A DNA stretch of 64,000 nt from Pseudomonadota bacterium (GCA_018822545.1 JAHJKA010000031.1:141073-205072), one strand, 5' to 3'; positions 54,373 through 63,940 are shown, counted from the stretch's first letter. Numbers and translations are program-made. The notes: a model not told the origin generated them from the sequence alone.

Positions 54373-54393
54373 AGAAATTAATTGATTAAGAAC

Positions 54394-54429
54394 GGCCTGC
54401 GATGGATGCAGGCCTTTTCTTTTTTTTTA
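54394..54429 (+). terminator. Hairpin with T tract upstream of guaB
   Basis: GGCCTGC (54394-54400) pairs with GCAGGCC (54408-54414), followed by a long T-rich run. It lies upstream of guaB, after the divergent tsaC start, and could be an attenuator in a long guaB leader or stop antisense transcripts across tsaC. The rest of the 309-base gap shows only a ribosome-binding site AAAGGAT for guaB. Confidence 0.55.
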
Positions 54430-54681
54430 ACAAAAATCAAAGTGTGACAACAGGCCTTAGCGCCCCGGAATTCACCATTGTAAATCCAGATGATGATATA
54501 CTGGCACATGGACCGGGAAGCAAATCTTTTTTTTATCCTGTTTTGCTGGCACCAAAAATCAAGTTCAGCGATTTTTATTTAAAAAAAAGAATACACCATC
54601 TGGCTGGGAAACTGAATCTTAATAAAAATCAGGGTGCCTTCCCCTTAGCGCACCTACAGCTCTCCATTCAAAGGATATAAA

Positions 54682-56133
54682 ATGTTATCAGAGACCATTG
54701 AACACGCCTACACATTTGACGACCTTCTCCTTGTGCCCGGCCCTTCCGAAGTATTGCCCGACGCCGTTGACCTAAGCTGTCGACTGACCAAAGAAATCTC
54801 CCTTAACATCCCCATCGTCAGCGCAGCCATGGATACCGTCACCGAACATCGCGCCGCCATTACCTTGGCTCGGGAAGGAGGCATCGGCATCATCCATAAG
54901 AATATGTCCATCGCTGAGCAGGTGCTCCAGGTAAAAAAGGTTAAAAAATCTGAATCAGGAATGATCATTGATCCGGTTACCACCACTGAAGACAGTACTG
55001 TTGCCGAAGTTCAGGACATCATGGCCACCTTCCGCATCTCCGGGGTGCCTGTTTTAAAAAACAAGAAACTGGTGGGGATTGTCACCAACCGTGACCTGCG
55101 CTTTGTCTCTGACCCCGGCCTGCGGGTCAAAGATGTTATGACCTATAAAAATCTGGTAACGGCGAAAGCTGGTATCACCTTGGAGCAATCCAAGGCCCTG
55201 CTCCACGAACATCGCATTGAGAAATTGCTGGTGGTGGATGACAAGGGTGCCCTCGTTGGCCTGATCACCATCAAGGATCTTGAGAAGATTAAAAAGTACC
55301 CCAATTCCGCCAAAGATTCCCTTGGTCGGCTGCGGGTCGGTGCAGCCATCGGCATTGGCACTCCCATGGAAAGCATTGCCATGCTGATTGACGCCGGCGT
55401 TGATGTCATCACCCTTGACTCTGCCCATGGCCATTCCAAGAATGTTTTAAACGCCGTCAGGGCCGTCAAAAATGTCTTCCCCAACCTCCAGGTTATTGCC
55501 GGAAATGTTGCCACCGCAGATGGCACCGAGGCCCTGATCAAAGCCGGCGCAGACTGCGTTAAAGTCGGCGTTGGCCCAGGCTCCATCTGCACCACCCGGA
55601 TTGTCGCCGGTGTCGGTGTGCCACAGATGACAGCAATTTATAATTGTGCCCGCATCGCCAACCAATACGGCGTCCCCATTATCGGCGACGGCGGCATCAA
55701 ACACTCGGGCGATATCACCAAGGCCCTCGGTGCTGGTGCCGACACCATCATGGCCGGCAGCCTCTTTGCCGGCACCGACGAATCCCCCGGCGACACCTTC
55801 CTCTACCAGGGCAGAAGCTACAAGGGCTATCGCGGCATGGGTTCTCTGGGTGCCATGCAACAGGGCAGCAGCGACCGCTACTTCCAGGAGAAGAGTACAA
55901 AATACGTCCCCGAGGGCATTGAGGGCAAGGTTCCTTATAAAGGCCCGCTCACCGAGATCATCTATCAACTCATGGGCGGTTTGAGTTCTGGTATGGGATA
56001 TGTAGGTGCCGCGAATATCAAGGAACTTCATGCCAAGGCGCGCTTTGTCCAGATCAGTACCGCAGGTCTGCGTGAGAGCCATGTCCATGACGTGATTATC
56101 ACCAAGGAAGCCCCAAACTACAGACTCGGCTAG
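54682..56133 (+). CDS. guaB: Inosine-5'-monophosphate dehydrogenase
   Basis: A 483-residue TIM-barrel enzyme that oxidises IMP to XMP, the first committed step of GMP synthesis. The catalytic Cys303 lies in [18 protein letters not shown], and [15 protein letters not shown] and [10 protein letters not shown] follow. Two CBS domains (about 95-205) are inserted as usual. AAAGGAT before the ATG fixes the start. guaA follows 46 bases downstream, so the two form a guaBA operon. Confidence 0.96.
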   Translation: MLSETIEHAYTFDDLLLVPGPSEVLPDAVDLSCRLTKEISLNIPIVSAAMDTVTEHRAAITLAREGGIGIIHKNMSIAEQVLQVKKVKKSESGMIIDPVTTTEDSTVAEVQDIMATFRISGVPVLKNKKLVGIVTNRDLRFVSDPGLRVKDVMTYKNLVTAKAGITLEQSKALLHEHRIEKLLVVDDKGALVGLITIKDLEKIKKYPNSAKDSLGRLRVGAAIGIGTPMESIAMLIDAGVDVITLDSAHGHSKNVLNAVRAVKNVFPNLQVIAGNVATADGTEALIKAGADCVKVGVGPGSICTTRIVAGVGVPQMTAIYNCARIANQYGVPIIGDGGIKHSGDITKALGAGADTIMAGSLFAGTDESPGDTFLYQGRSYKGYRGMGSLGAMQQGSSDRYFQEKSTKYVPEGIEGKVPYKGPLTEIIYQLMGGLSSGMGYVGAANIKELHAKARFVQISTAGLRESHVHDVIITKEAPNYRLG

Positions 56134-56179
56134 CCATGCCAGTAAATTTTTTCCTCAACCTTATACAAGAAAACAAACC

Positions 56180-57730
56180 ATGAACATTCATAGCGAAAAA
56201 ATACTTATCATAGATTTCGGTTCCCAAACCACCCAGCTCATCGCGCGCCGGGTCAGAGAACAGAAGGTTTATTGCGAAATCCATCCCTACTATACCGCCC
56301 TTGCCAAAATCAAAGAGCTGAAACCTTCCGGCCTCATTCTCTCCGGTGGTCCCCGCTCGGTCTATGATACTGGCGCCCCCAAATGCGACCCAGGCCTTTT
56401 TGAACTTGATCTGCCCATCCTTGGCATCTGCTACGGCGCCCAACTTATGGTGCAGGAGATGGGCGGCGTGGTTGAAAAGGCCCAGAAACGGGAATTTGGC
56501 AAATCTGTTCTTGATATCAAATATTATGACGGCCTTTTTACCGGGTTGGACAGTAATACGGATGAATGCCAGGTGTGGATGAGTCATGGCGACCGCATTG
56601 AAAAATTGCCCGACCACTTCAGCGTCTCTGCCCAAAGCGAGCATTCACCCTATGCCGCTATCCGCCACGAGAGCAGGCCGCTCGTGGGTGTACAATTTCA
56701 CCCGGAGGTGGCCCACACCTTAATTGGCACCGACGTTCTCCGTAATTTCCTTTTCACCCTCTGCAAATGCCGCCCCTTATGGACCATGGGTTCCTTCATC
56801 GACACCACCGTGGATGCCATCAAACAGAAGGTGGGCAGCGATCAGGTCATCTGCGCCCTGTCCGGCGGTGTTGACTCGGCGGTCACTGCCGCCCTGATCC
56901 ACCGCGCCATTGGCAGCCAGCTTACCTGCATCTATGTCAACAACGGCCTGATGCGCACCAATGAAACGGCCTCCCTGCTGAAGTTCTTTGCCGAGACCAC
57001 CCATCTCAAGGTCCTTGATATTGATGCCGTCGACTATTTCCTTGACGAACTGCAAGGTATTGTCGATCCGGAAATCAAGCGGAAAAAGATCGGCTACGGG
57101 TTTATTAAAATTTTTGAGGAAGAGGCCAAGAAGCTTGGTAATGTCAAGTATCTGGCCCAAGGCACCCTTTACCCTGATGTTATCGAAAGTGTGGCCTTGG
57201 ACGGCGGCACCGTCATCAAGTCCCACCATAATGTCGGCGGCCTGCCGGATATTATGAAACTCGATCTCATTGAGCCCCTTCGGGAACTGTTCAAAGATGA
57301 GGTTCGCCTTTTGGGCCTGGAGCTTGGCCTGCCTGATGAGGCTGTTTTCCGCCAGCCTTTCCCCGGTCCTGGCCTCGGCATTCGCATCATGGGTGAGGTT
57401 TCCAGAGAACGGCTGGACATCCTGCGTCAGGCTGATGTCATTGTGCTGGAAGAGATGAAAAAAAGCGGCTGGTATCGTAAAGTGTGGCAGTCCTTTGCCG
57501 TCCTTCTGCCCATCCAGACCGTCGGCGTTATGGGTGACGAACGCACCTATGAAAATGTTATTGCCCTGCGCTGCGTTGATAGTCTCGATGCCATGACCGC
57601 TGACTGGTCTAAGCTGCCCTATGAATTGATCGGTCGTATCTCTAACCGTATCATCAATGAAGTTCGGGGCGTAAACAGGGTGGTGCTTGATGTATCCTCC
57701 AAGCCGCCGAGCACCATTGAATGGGAATAA
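56180..57730 (+). CDS. guaA: GMP synthase (glutamine-hydrolysing)
   Basis: A 516-residue two-domain enzyme that converts XMP to GMP. The N-terminal class I glutamine amidotransferase has nucleophile C84 in GICYGAQLM and the HxE pair in VQFHPEV. The ATP-pyrophosphatase has SGGVDS at 228-233, then the C-terminal dimerisation domain ending RVVLDVSSKPPSTIEWE. It is the second gene of guaBA. A hairpin lies 47 bases after the stop. Confidence 0.96.
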   Translation: MNIHSEKILIIDFGSQTTQLIARRVREQKVYCEIHPYYTALAKIKELKPSGLILSGGPRSVYDTGAPKCDPGLFELDLPILGICYGAQLMVQEMGGVVEKAQKREFGKSVLDIKYYDGLFTGLDSNTDECQVWMSHGDRIEKLPDHFSVSAQSEHSPYAAIRHESRPLVGVQFHPEVAHTLIGTDVLRNFLFTLCKCRPLWTMGSFIDTTVDAIKQKVGSDQVICALSGGVDSAVTAALIHRAIGSQLTCIYVNNGLMRTNETASLLKFFAETTHLKVLDIDAVDYFLDELQGIVDPEIKRKKIGYGFIKIFEEEAKKLGNVKYLAQGTLYPDVIESVALDGGTVIKSHHNVGGLPDIMKLDLIEPLRELFKDEVRLLGLELGLPDEAVFRQPFPGPGLGIRIMGEVSRERLDILRQADVIVLEEMKKSGWYRKVWQSFAVLLPIQTVGVMGDERTYENVIALRCVDSLDAMTADWSKLPYELIGRISNRIINEVRGVNRVVLDVSSKPPSTIEWE

Positions 57731-57776
57731 AATCAAAAAAGTATGCGCTCGACATAAGGGAGTGGAGAAACACATC

Positions 57777-57808
57777 TCCTGCATGAGCGGCCAATCGTTC
57801 ATGCAGGA
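57777..57808 (+). terminator. Hairpin after guaA
   Basis: A perfect 10-bp stem (TCCTGCATGA/TCATGCAGGA) around a 12-base loop, followed by a weak T-rich stretch. Confidence 0.6.
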
Positions 57809-57901
57809 CTTACTTTATAAAATAATGTTTACTTGCTGTTCATTTTTGAAAACAAAAACACGTTTCGTTTCATAAAAATCTTACGCAAACTTACTGAAAT
57901 C

Positions 57902-58681
57902 ATGCTTAAAACTGGAATCTATGTAGATGCTGAAAACATCCGTCTCTGTGGTGGGTATGGCATGCGATACGACATCCTGGTCGACCTCGCCAACGCCAAC
58001 AACTCCATCATGCTCCGCGCCAACTCCTACCTTGCTGAAGATCAAAAACGGACTTTAGAAGACTCGGATTACCGCAACAAACTTTATGCCTATCACGATG
58101 TTCTGCGCAAATGCGGCTTCAAGGTCATCAAAAAATATGTCAAACATTATGTTGATGATGAAGGCGTTGTTACCACCAAGGCCAATGCTGACATGGATCT
58201 GGCCATTGACGCCATTTTACAGTCACGTAATCTTGACCGTATCATTCTCCTCACCGGCGATGGTGATTTTATCCGACTGGTAACCGCCCTCCAAAACAAA
58301 GGGTGTCGAGTAGAAATTATCGGTTTTAACAATGTCAGCAATGATCTCCGCGAAGCAGCCGATATTTATCTTTCCGGCTTCCTGATTCCGGGCCTCCTCC
58401 CCTTTTATGGTGATATCGAAGGTGACAACTGGCATCGCGGCACGGTTGCTACCTATAAAACTGACCGTGGTTTTGGCTTCTTTCGTTATTATTATTTCGG
58501 CGAAAAAGGTCTCAGGGCCCAGACCGTATTTTTCCACTGCTCAAAGTCTGCCCATGAGCAGGAAGCCCATGTCTTTACCCAGCACGGTAAGATTTTCGAA
58601 TTCCAGATTGTCCCCACCACCAGGGATTCAGCCAAGGTTGAGGCCCAGAACATCCGTCTGCTTAATGCCGACAACTATTGA
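57902..58681 (+). CDS. NYN-domain nuclease fused to a cold-shock-like domain
   Basis: A 259-residue cytoplasmic protein. Residues 1-165 are an NYN (LabA/DUF88, PIN-like) domain with the acidic catalytic pattern: D9 in GIYVDAENIR, ADMDLAIDA and LLTGDGDFIRLV. The C-terminal part (about 180-240) resembles a cold-shock OB fold with DRGFGFFRY (RNP1-like) and TVFFHCS (RNP2-like). NYN nucleases cut RNA; a nucleic-acid-binding OB domain would direct it to RNA targets. The ATG at 57902 is chosen because MLKTGIYVDAEN is the domain start; an upstream in-frame ATG at 57833 is less likely. The ribosome-binding site is weak. Confidence 0.82.
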   Translation: MLKTGIYVDAENIRLCGGYGMRYDILVDLANANNSIMLRANSYLAEDQKRTLEDSDYRNKLYAYHDVLRKCGFKVIKKYVKHYVDDEGVVTTKANADMDLAIDAILQSRNLDRIILLTGDGDFIRLVTALQNKGCRVEIIGFNNVSNDLREAADIYLSGFLIPGLLPFYGDIEGDNWHRGTVATYKTDRGFGFFRYYYFGEKGLRAQTVFFHCSKSAHEQEAHVFTQHGKIFEFQIVPTTRDSAKVEAQNIRLLNADNY

Positions 58682-58743
58682 TGTTCTTGCCGCCGACTTC
58701 AGCGATCAAGACGTCCCTTCACGAGCAAGTTTTACCAATTTGG

Positions 58744-58869
58744 GAAATAAGAATTTGAGAAATCAGGAAGAGGAATAATCTTCATAGATAAAATCCCCTT
58801 CTTCTCAAATTCTTATTCTTCAAATACTTATTTCTCGCCTTATCCATTTCTCAAATTCTTATTTCCTGA
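58744..58869. repeat. Palindromic repeat, family D
   Basis: GAAATAAGAATTTGAGAAA (58744-58762) is repeated in inverted form at 58802-58818 and again at 58847-58869. The 322-base gap 58682-59003 is strongly pyrimidine-rich on the plus strand and holds no recognised gene. Confidence 0.7.
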
Positions 58870-59003
58870 CTTTTCATTTCTCAACTTTCTTTTCTCCCGC
58901 CACATGTTGTAAGCTATTCTTGTAATTTCTTCATATTCTGAGGAGTTATCTTGGATATTGGCCACATCGGCCATCTTCTGCAAACCTGAAATATAGACAT
59001 TTT

Positions 59004-60275
59004 ATGCCCATGAAAGCCTTGAGCCCTCATGCTGTTTCCGATCCCGAGGTCGCGATACGTCTTCTTGACTGTATCCTGCAGATTGCCGATACCATGAACG
59101 GCACAGAGCATCCTTCCGAACGGAAGATGGACAAAATCCTCGCTCTCATTCTTGATTACCTTGGCGCCGAGCAAGGTTCGATCATGGTCCTTGAAAGACG
59201 GCAATTGGTTGTTTGTGCTGCGACCAGGACTGTCATTATCGGCAAAAAACAGCCTCTTGACGCAGACCTTGTCGCCTCATGGGTTGCCCGGGAAGGCAAA
59301 CCCCTTTTTATTGAAGACATCTCTAAAGACAAGCGTTTCCCCATGCGGGCTGGCGGTACCTATAAGAAAAACTCTCTGCTTTGTGTCCCTATTTTCCACA
59401 AGGACAAGGTGGCTGGCACCATCAATGTCTCCGATAAGGCAGGTAATCGTGACCTGCTCAAGCAAGACGTTCAGCTCCTTCTTCACTTCAGCAGTATCAT
59501 TATCTGGGGCCTGGTCCTCGAAGATCTGCAGAGCAAACTGACCAAGCAGCGCTCCACCCTGCGCAAGCGTAATAAGGAGCTTCAGCGCCAACAGGAGTTA
59601 CGCAGCCAACTGTCGAGCATGCTTATCCATGATTTAAAAACCCCCCTGGCCGAGGTCATCGCTAATCTCGATATTCTTTCCTACTCGATACCTGATGATA
59701 ATAAAGAATTTCTTGAAGGAGCCCAGATTGGCTGCGACCGGGCCGTGCGCATGGTGAGTAACCTGGTCAGCGTCGATAAAATATCTGATGGCAAACAGCA
59801 ACTGCTCTTGGAAGACGTCAAGCCTCATGATCTCCTTAGCGAGGCCCTTTCTACCATCCGTGCCATTGCCCGCCTTAAAAACATCGACATCGTCCACAAT
59901 GAGGAGGGCACCATCGAACTGCCGACCTTACGCCTCGACCGCACCCTGATCCTCCGCGTTTTTCAGAATATTCTCGCCAATGCCGTGAGCTATTCCAGCT
60001 CCGGGACAAAAATTACCGCGGGCATTCGCCTGGATACTAAACATATTGTCTTCATGCTTGTGGATGAAGGCCCCGGCATCCCGGCGGAGATGAGCGAGAC
60101 TATCTTTGACAAATACGCCCGACTGTCGAGCCACCAAGACACCCTGGTCGGTACCGGTATGGGCCTCCATTTCTGCCGCCTTGCTGTGGAGCTGCATCAA
60201 GGAAGAATCTGGGTTGAAGGACGTGAGGGGCAGGGCAGTTGTTTTTTTGTGGAACTACCCATCTGTCCCTGGTAA
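59004..60275 (+). CDS. GAF-domain sensor histidine kinase (cytoplasmic)
   Basis: A 423-residue kinase without membrane segments. A GAF domain (about 30-175, with GAEQGSIMVLE, IFHKDKVAGTINVSDK) is linked by a coiled coil (about 175-200) to HisKA with H209 in MLIHDLKTPLAEVIANL. HATPase_c follows with NILANAVSYS, DEGPGIP and GTGMGLHFCRLA. The receiver-TPR protein 31 bases downstream is the likely phosphorylation partner. ATGs at 59004 and 59010 are both possible; neither has a strong ribosome-binding site. Confidence 0.87.
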   Translation: MPMKALSPHAVSDPEVAIRLLDCILQIADTMNGTEHPSERKMDKILALILDYLGAEQGSIMVLERRQLVVCAATRTVIIGKKQPLDADLVASWVAREGKPLFIEDISKDKRFPMRAGGTYKKNSLLCVPIFHKDKVAGTINVSDKAGNRDLLKQDVQLLLHFSSIIIWGLVLEDLQSKLTKQRSTLRKRNKELQRQQELRSQLSSMLIHDLKTPLAEVIANLDILSYSIPDDNKEFLEGAQIGCDRAVRMVSNLVSVDKISDGKQQLLLEDVKPHDLLSEALSTIRAIARLKNIDIVHNEEGTIELPTLRLDRTLILRVFQNILANAVSYSSSGTKITAGIRLDTKHIVFMLVDEGPGIPAEMSETIFDKYARLSSHQDTLVGTGMGLHFCRLAVELHQGRIWVEGREGQGSCFFVELPICPW

Positions 60276-60306
60276 CCAGCCTCATTTTTTAGCATAAGTG
60301 GACTTG

Positions 60307-61467
60307 ATGACTTCTCTGACCCCACAAAATATGAATTTTTTGATCGTTGACGACATGGACAACATGCGCCGTTCTGTGCGTGCCATGCTCAAACTGATCA
60401 AATACGGGAAAAAATTGCACGAGGCCCCCCACGGTAAAGAAGCCTGGAAAATCTTGAATCAAAAGAATCACGGTATCGATTTTATTATCTGTGATTACAA
60501 CATGCCCTATATGAGCGGCACCGAGCTTCTTCATCTCATGCGGGCCGACAAGCTGCTCCGTGATATCCCTTTTCTAATGATCACCGCTGACGCCAACAAG
60601 GAAGTGGTGGCAGAGGCGGCCGAACACGATGTAGACGCCTATTTAACCAAACCCTTTGTCACGGCCTCCCTGGAGACCAAAATTAATGAACTTCTCGACA
60701 AGGCAAAGAACCCAGACCTCACGACCCAACTCCTCAGAGAATCTCGATTAGCCGAGGAAAGCGGCGACATCAAAAAGGCCCTCCATCTTGCCCTCGATGC
60801 GTCCAAGGCCAACCGCAATCTATCCCGTCCCTATAGGGAACTTGGCCGCCTCTTTATTAAGGTGAAAAACATCAAACAGGCCATTTCCCAATTCACCCAG
60901 GCCATTGACCTCAACCGCCTTGATGTCACCTCGTACCACTACCTGGGCCAACTTTACCTGCACCAGGGCAAACTTGATAAAGCCATTGATTTTTACAGCA
61001 AAGCAATGGACATCAGTCCCCGGCATAGTGACCGGGCCTTTAAATTTGCCGACCTGCTCATTCAAAAGAATCAGCCCCAAAAAGCAGAAAAGGTTTTACG
61101 CCTGCTGTTAAAGCATGATGCAAGCAATCAGGAGAATCTCGAGAAGATCGCAATGATGGCCGGCAGCAATGGTATTCCTGATTTAGCCATCAAATGCTAT
61201 AAAGATATTCTCAAACATACCCCTCACCGACTCTCCATTCATAAATGCTTAGGCATGGCCCTTCAGGAGAAAGGCCAGCATAACCAAGCCAGTGCTTATC
61301 TGGAAAAAGCCGTGCAAAAATTTTCAGAGGATGTCGAGCTCCTCATAGCTCTGGCCCAAAGCTATCTGGCGATGGGCATGTTAATTCGCGCCGACAAATG
61401 TGCCAGCAAGGCCCTCCAGTTGGATCCGTCAAACATGGAGGCAAAAAGCATTCTCAGCCAGTGCTGA
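60307..61467 (+). CDS. Response regulator with TPR output domain
   Basis: A 386-residue protein. The receiver domain (1-120) has acidic residues D15 and D16, phospho-acceptor D63 in FIICDYNMPYMSG, the switch Thr in LMITAD and Lys in YLTKPF. The rest (about 135-380) is a run of six or more TPR repeats (SRPYRELGRLFIKVKNIKQA, VTSYHYLGQLYLHQGKLDKA and so on). It has no DNA-binding or enzymatic domain, so output is by protein contact. The ATG at 60307 is preferred over a GTG at 60298. It probably acts with the kinase upstream and perhaps the TPR protein downstream. Confidence 0.85.
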   Translation: MTSLTPQNMNFLIVDDMDNMRRSVRAMLKLIKYGKKLHEAPHGKEAWKILNQKNHGIDFIICDYNMPYMSGTELLHLMRADKLLRDIPFLMITADANKEVVAEAAEHDVDAYLTKPFVTASLETKINELLDKAKNPDLTTQLLRESRLAEESGDIKKALHLALDASKANRNLSRPYRELGRLFIKVKNIKQAISQFTQAIDLNRLDVTSYHYLGQLYLHQGKLDKAIDFYSKAMDISPRHSDRAFKFADLLIQKNQPQKAEKVLRLLLKHDASNQENLEKIAMMAGSNGIPDLAIKCYKDILKHTPHRLSIHKCLGMALQEKGQHNQASAYLEKAVQKFSEDVELLIALAQSYLAMGMLIRADKCASKALQLDPSNMEAKSILSQC

Positions 61468-61566
61468 TGCTGTTTTGACAACGCCACATAAAAAATTGCC
61501 CACTCTTTTTCTTTTGGCAGGAATACAGGTTTATTACAATAAAACTCCACCACAGCAGTCGAGACA

Positions 61567-63672
61567 ATGGCACCTAACCTGACACTTCTTCTCACCATCC
61601 GCACCCTTGCTCAGCAAGGTGAAAAAATATTAGGGAACCGCTGGCTCCCTTTTATCGATTTCTTGCGCAATGAACTCCGGGGGCATGGTTCGGAATCTGA
61701 ATTAAGCTGCGATGAGCTGCTTGTATTCACCTTTCCCCAGGGCTTACTAGCCTTTGCCGACCTGTTGACTGCTCTCGAAAACAGCAAGAAAGAACATAAC
61801 TGGCCGTCGGCCAGCGGCCCCTGCCCTCTCCAGATCGTCGTTGATTTATTGCCCTATGGTGTTCTAGAAATCACGGACAGGCTTCCTGACAACACCGTTT
61901 TTGACACCTTGCACCAGGAGGTTCTCTACATCTCGCAAGCTCTTGAGGAAAAATGGCAGGCTTTGGCCCGTACGATTGATCAATTTCCAGCCCACAAGAT
62001 CCAGTCTGATGGCTCGGGCCTGAGCAGAGTCATTTTCTTTGACCATGATGTTGGCAAAACACCAAAACTGCTCGCCTTTAGAGCACTTCCCGTGTCAGGT
62101 AAAGGGACGGAATGTTTTTACTGCAGTATGACATCCCACCACCCATCCCGCTGCCCCAGCAAGTCTTTAGCCATGTCTTCTTGGGGCCTTGCTGACGTCG
62201 GCTACCTCACTTTTGCCGAACTTAACGACACCTATAAAGAGGTTTTCCCAGAGAACGCCGCCCTTGTCGCTGAGCTGGCGGCAGGGGTCAACACTGCCCA
62301 AATTCGTAAAAACCCTCAACTTCTCACCTTCATTTCTTTTTTTGATCTCACGGCGATTTTCCAGCCCCGTTTTCTCTGGAATTATGTTTTCTCTGGATAC
62401 AGCCAGTGGGATTCACTCTACCTCTCCGATCGCATAAAAATTGACAACCGAAATCTCCACCTCGGACTCGATTGTCTGCGCGTCGGTGAGCTTGAGCAGG
62501 CCGTTGATATCCTCGAAAAAGAAACTAAAAGAAAAGATGGTGACCGTTTTGCCGCCAATATTGCCCTAACTTTCTGTGCCCTGGAGTTAAACAGGCCAAG
62601 TGATATGCTGCGCCACCTCAATGAGGCGCGTAACCTCGCCCATCAGGCTCGGGAGATCATCTACTGCAATCTTCTTCTGTCACGCTACTATGAACTTTCC
62701 AAGGATTTCTGGAATGCCAAAGAGGCTGTTGCCAATGCCTTGAAGGCTGATTATGACTGCCTGGACATCCAGTACAGACGCGTCCAGCTTGCTGTCCGTG
62801 AAGGTTTGAGTGACCGGGAATTCAAGCAGTTACGCAACCTGATTGTTGGCCAGAAAGAGATCTTCATGAAGGCCCTGCTGGACCCGCAACTGCTCCCCAT
62901 CCAGGGCCTGACTGAAGAAATTCTCAGCCAGCAGTATGCCGTCATTGCCATTGATGCCGACAAAAATCTAAACAGTGCTCAACAGGAAGCTATGGCCCTT
63001 GATGTGTGGCTGCCTGAAAATGACCGCCGTCATAAGGAGAACACCGCAAATCTTGAACAGCTCGAAAAACAGCTGGCCCGCAAAAGTTATTTCGACCTTC
63101 TGGATGTCTCAGAGCGAAGCAACGGTATGTTTTTCACCTGCCGGAGATTACGAAAAGACAATTCCGACCGCTTGACGCTGGAACTTGAGCACCTTACCCG
63201 GCGTTTGGATGGTTATATTTCCTTCTGGAAGGGATACGAGTATAAAAATTTATTCAAAAATTTTCAGATCTCCCTCCTGGCAATCATTCAAAAGAATCAG
63301 CAGGCCCGCCTTCTGCTTAAAGAAAACAAAAACGAATCAACAAAACAAGCCATTGTCTTTTCAAAACAGGTTCATACTGAATTTATTGAGATCAGGAAGG
63401 AATACAACCGCCTTCTCTGGGTACGGACCACCCTGAACGGTATCAAGCTTTTTGTAAAAAGACTGCTCATCAGCGAGCTCTGTATTGTTATTCTCCTTGC
63501 TCTGTTGTTGCCCCTCTCAGCCTCCATCATCTCGGCTAATCCATCATTCTCCTGGCTTGCCGATCTTGCCGGCAACAAGGAAGTCCAGCGAAACTCCCTC
63601 ATCATCTCCACCCTCTTTATCGCCCCTTTCATCTCCCTGGCCTGGACCATGTTTGATCTGCAGAATAAGTAG
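61567..63672 (+). CDS. Large TPR-like membrane protein with CCHC zinc knuckle (unrecognised family)
   Basis: A 701-residue protein that I do not recognise as a named family. Residues 1-130 form an alpha/beta domain; CDELLVFTFPQGLLAFADLL (48-67) faintly recalls class III nucleotide cyclases, but the catalytic residues are not evident. A perfect CX2CX4HX4C zinc knuckle lies at C183, C186, H191 and C196. Residues about 290-440 are helical and TPR-like (LHLGLDCLRVGELEQAVDILE), then coiled coil (about 480-630). Two transmembrane helices (about 633-658 and 677-698) anchor the C-terminus, so most of the protein faces the cytoplasm. It follows the receiver-TPR gene by about 100 bases in the same direction. 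Confidence 0.75.
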   Translation: MAPNLTLLLTIRTLAQQGEKILGNRWLPFIDFLRNELRGHGSESELSCDELLVFTFPQGLLAFADLLTALENSKKEHNWPSASGPCPLQIVVDLLPYGVLEITDRLPDNTVFDTLHQEVLYISQALEEKWQALARTIDQFPAHKIQSDGSGLSRVIFFDHDVGKTPKLLAFRALPVSGKGTECFYCSMTSHHPSRCPSKSLAMSSWGLADVGYLTFAELNDTYKEVFPENAALVAELAAGVNTAQIRKNPQLLTFISFFDLTAIFQPRFLWNYVFSGYSQWDSLYLSDRIKIDNRNLHLGLDCLRVGELEQAVDILEKETKRKDGDRFAANIALTFCALELNRPSDMLRHLNEARNLAHQAREIIYCNLLLSRYYELSKDFWNAKEAVANALKADYDCLDIQYRRVQLAVREGLSDREFKQLRNLIVGQKEIFMKALLDPQLLPIQGLTEEILSQQYAVIAIDADKNLNSAQQEAMALDVWLPENDRRHKENTANLEQLEKQLARKSYFDLLDVSERSNGMFFTCRRLRKDNSDRLTLELEHLTRRLDGYISFWKGYEYKNLFKNFQISLLAIIQKNQQARLLLKENKNESTKQAIVFSKQVHTEFIEIRKEYNRLLWVRTTLNGIKLFVKRLLISELCIVILLALLLPLSASIISANPSFSWLADLAGNKEVQRNSLIISTLFIAPFISLAWTMFDLQNK

Positions 63673-63714
63673 GGCTGGATTGAGCAAAACACAAAGGCAG
63701 AAAAAAAGAATCTT

Positions 63715-63786
63715 AGCCACGGAATCCACAGAAAGCACGGAAGTATAAAAAACACCACTTCCGTGTGTTCCGTGGATTCCGTAGCT
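63715..63786. repeat. Palindromic repeat, family B
   Basis: Arms 63715-63744 and 63757-63786 are inverted copies with a few mismatches, built from GGAATCCAC and GCACGGAAGT units. It lies 43 bases after the stop of the zinc-knuckle gene. No gene is recognised in 63673-64000. Confidence 0.8.
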
Positions 63787-63911
63787 CAAGTCTTTTAAAG
63801 ATTCTGGCAGGGGATGCAGAGGATGGAGGCGCCGTCGATCTTGACCATGTATGGAAAGCCACCACCTCAATAAAATCCGTTGCCATCATTGTCCCTCTAC
63901 ACCAAAAAAAA

Positions 63912-63940
63912 GGCCGATTCAGCATGTCGCTGAATCGGCC
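63912..63940 (-). terminator. Terminator for a minus-strand transcript entering from the right
   Basis: GGCCGATTCAGC (63912-63923) pairs perfectly with its inverse at 63929-63940 around a 5-base loop. On the minus strand it is followed by T8, so it should end a gene beyond the right edge. Confidence 0.7.

Noticed and set aside
56777..57802. 341-codon minus-strand open frame across guaA
   Set aside because: guaA has all catalytic motifs; the antisense frame has none.
63792..63880. Minus-strand peptide ending ASILCIPCQNL as a gene fragment
   Set aside because: An in-frame stop lies only a few codons upstream; too short to support.
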